Below are positions 13,275 to 14,859 of a DNA stretch of 14,859 nucleotides, piece after piece. Position 1 is the first letter of the stretch, and the number at the start of each line of letters is the position of its first letter. The stretch is from positions 1-14,859 of the forward strand of contig JBOGDF010000113.1 in the NCBI GenBank assembly GCA_050701635.1, read 5' to 3'. This stretch comes from WHSM01 sp050701635. Its GTDB lineage: Bacteria; Actinomycetota; Actinomycetes; Mycobacteriales; Micromonosporaceae. The notes beneath the pieces were generated by a model. It did no database searches. It saw nothing but the letters and a program-made list of their open reading frames with translations, and was not told the DNA's origin. The position numbers were made by a program, and so were the translations under genes.

Positions 13275-13831
13275 GCCTGGACGAGCTGCTCACCGCCGCC
13301 CGCGACCACCGGGCGGAGCCCGATCCGGGCGAGATCACCGTCCCGGTGGTGCTCAAGACGCTGGGCGGCTGCGCTGTGGCGGCGTTCGTGTCGTGGTATC
13401 TGCTGCTCAACGTGGGGTTGCTGCTGCCGTACCCGCTGCTATTGGCGGTCCTGGTGGCGCTGACGCTGAGCCGCCGGATCACCATCGCCTCGCACGGCGA
13501 GACGCTGCCCGAGCCGGACGACCACGAAGATCACGAATGGCTGCACGAGTCGCCGCACGACCAGGCGTACCTGGGGGTACGCCGCTGGGTGAACCGGCTG
13601 TCCACCGTGGAGATCGACCGGGACGCGTACGAGCGGCGGGTACGCCCCGCGATCGTGGCCGTGGTTGACGAGCGGCTGCGGCTGCGTCACGGTATCGACC
13701 GGCAGGCCGATCCGCGGCGGGCGGCGGCGGTGCTGGGGGAGCAGCTGTGGCAGTTCGTCACCGAGCCGGCGACCCGGGTGCCGAGGCCGCAGGAGGTCGC
13801 CGCGCTGGCGACCCGGATCGAGAAGCTTTGA
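13271..13831 (+). CDS. Conserved-looking membrane protein of unknown function in the MoxR cluster
   Basis: I do not recognise a named domain. The product has 186 residues: a short cytoplasmic head rich in charged residues (1-26), two hydrophobic segments at about 29-49 and 52-67 that form a membrane hairpin, and a soluble C-terminal region with an acidic/His stretch (PDDHEDHEWLHESPHD, about 77-92) and basic helices. The GTG start overlaps the stop of the DUF4129 gene by GTGA, with GGGGGAGG 4 bases upstream, so translation is probably coupled. Sitting between DUF4129 and MoxR genes, it is likely a subunit or partner of that membrane system; this is inferred only from position. Codon use matches its neighbours, so it is a real gene. 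Confidence 0.8.
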   Translation: MSLDELLTAARDHRAEPDPGEITVPVVLKTLGGCAVAAFVSWYLLLNVGLLLPYPLLLAVLVALTLSRRITIASHGETLPEPDDHEDHEWLHESPHDQAYLGVRRWVNRLSTVEIDRDAYERRVRPAIVAVVDERLRLRHGIDRQADPRRAAAVLGEQLWQFVTEPATRVPRPQEVAALATRIEKL

Positions 13832-13861
13832 TTGTCCAGGGTGTCCACAATGGAGGATGAC

Positions 13862-14859
<998 letters not shown>

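Noticed and set aside
13832..13850. Short inverted ATTGT/ACAAT flanking TGTCCA repeats before the MoxR gene
   Set aside because: The arms are only 5 bases and the resemblance to the TTGTCCA arm at 7246 is short enough to be chance.

Overview
The window is chromosomal DNA from a very GC-rich actinomycete. The GC-saturated third codon positions, the frequent GTG and TTG starts, the TAnnnT boxes 6-7 bases ahead of start codons (leaderless promoters) and the gene order mazG ... eno - divIC/ftsB-like - DUF501 - ppx/gppA all point there. The same core order is known from Mycobacterium tuberculosis (mazG Rv1021, eno Rv1023, Rv1024, Rv1025, Rv1026). The overall style (GTAC-rich codon choice, AAGATCA-containing intergenic repeats) suggests a Micromonosporaceae-like organism. 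That is an inference, and the genus cannot be fixed from this sequence alone.

Layout. (1) 60-1052: mazG on +, closed by a perfect 54-bp palindrome. (2) 1131-4930: an accessory block lying between mazG and eno. It holds an unusual acidic protein made of twelve D-x-D/N-x-D-G repeats (-), a DUF885 zinc-peptidase-like protein (+), a lipoprotein with a divergent polysaccharide-deacetylase domain (-) and a small Cys-motif protein (-). A 16-bp-stem hairpin separates the last two. (3) 4931-8832: a 363-bp divergent intergenic region, then eno, a FtsB/DivIC-type division protein, DUF501 and a Ppx/GppA phosphatase, all +. The divIC-DUF501 gap holds a short tandem repeat and a long inverted repeat. The DUF501-ppx junction carries a 19-codon mini-ORF that overlaps both neighbours by GTGA and looks like a duplicated, frameshifted ppx start. 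(4) 8865-10875: a KtrAB-type potassium uptake pair on -, overlapping by 8 bases. (5) 10989-14859: on +, a dienelactone hydrolase family protein, a family-5 uracil-DNA glycosylase, and the beginning of a MoxR-type operon (DUF4129 protein, unknown membrane protein, MoxR AAA+ ATPase cut by the window end).

How the genes work together. mazG (nucleotide clean-up) and udgB (removal of uracil and deaminated bases) serve DNA quality. eno is glycolysis, transcribed with a division gene. ppx concerns polyphosphate/(p)ppGpp. ktrAB handles K+ and osmotic balance. The DUF4129/MoxR cluster is probably a membrane-associated chaperone-like system. Most of the window is ordinary chromosomal core. The least explained parts are the DxDxDG repeat protein, the TFDAC-type deacetylase relative, the small Cys protein, the palindromes, and the local duplication at the ppx start. 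I saw no tRNA, rRNA, CRISPR array, transposase or phage gene.
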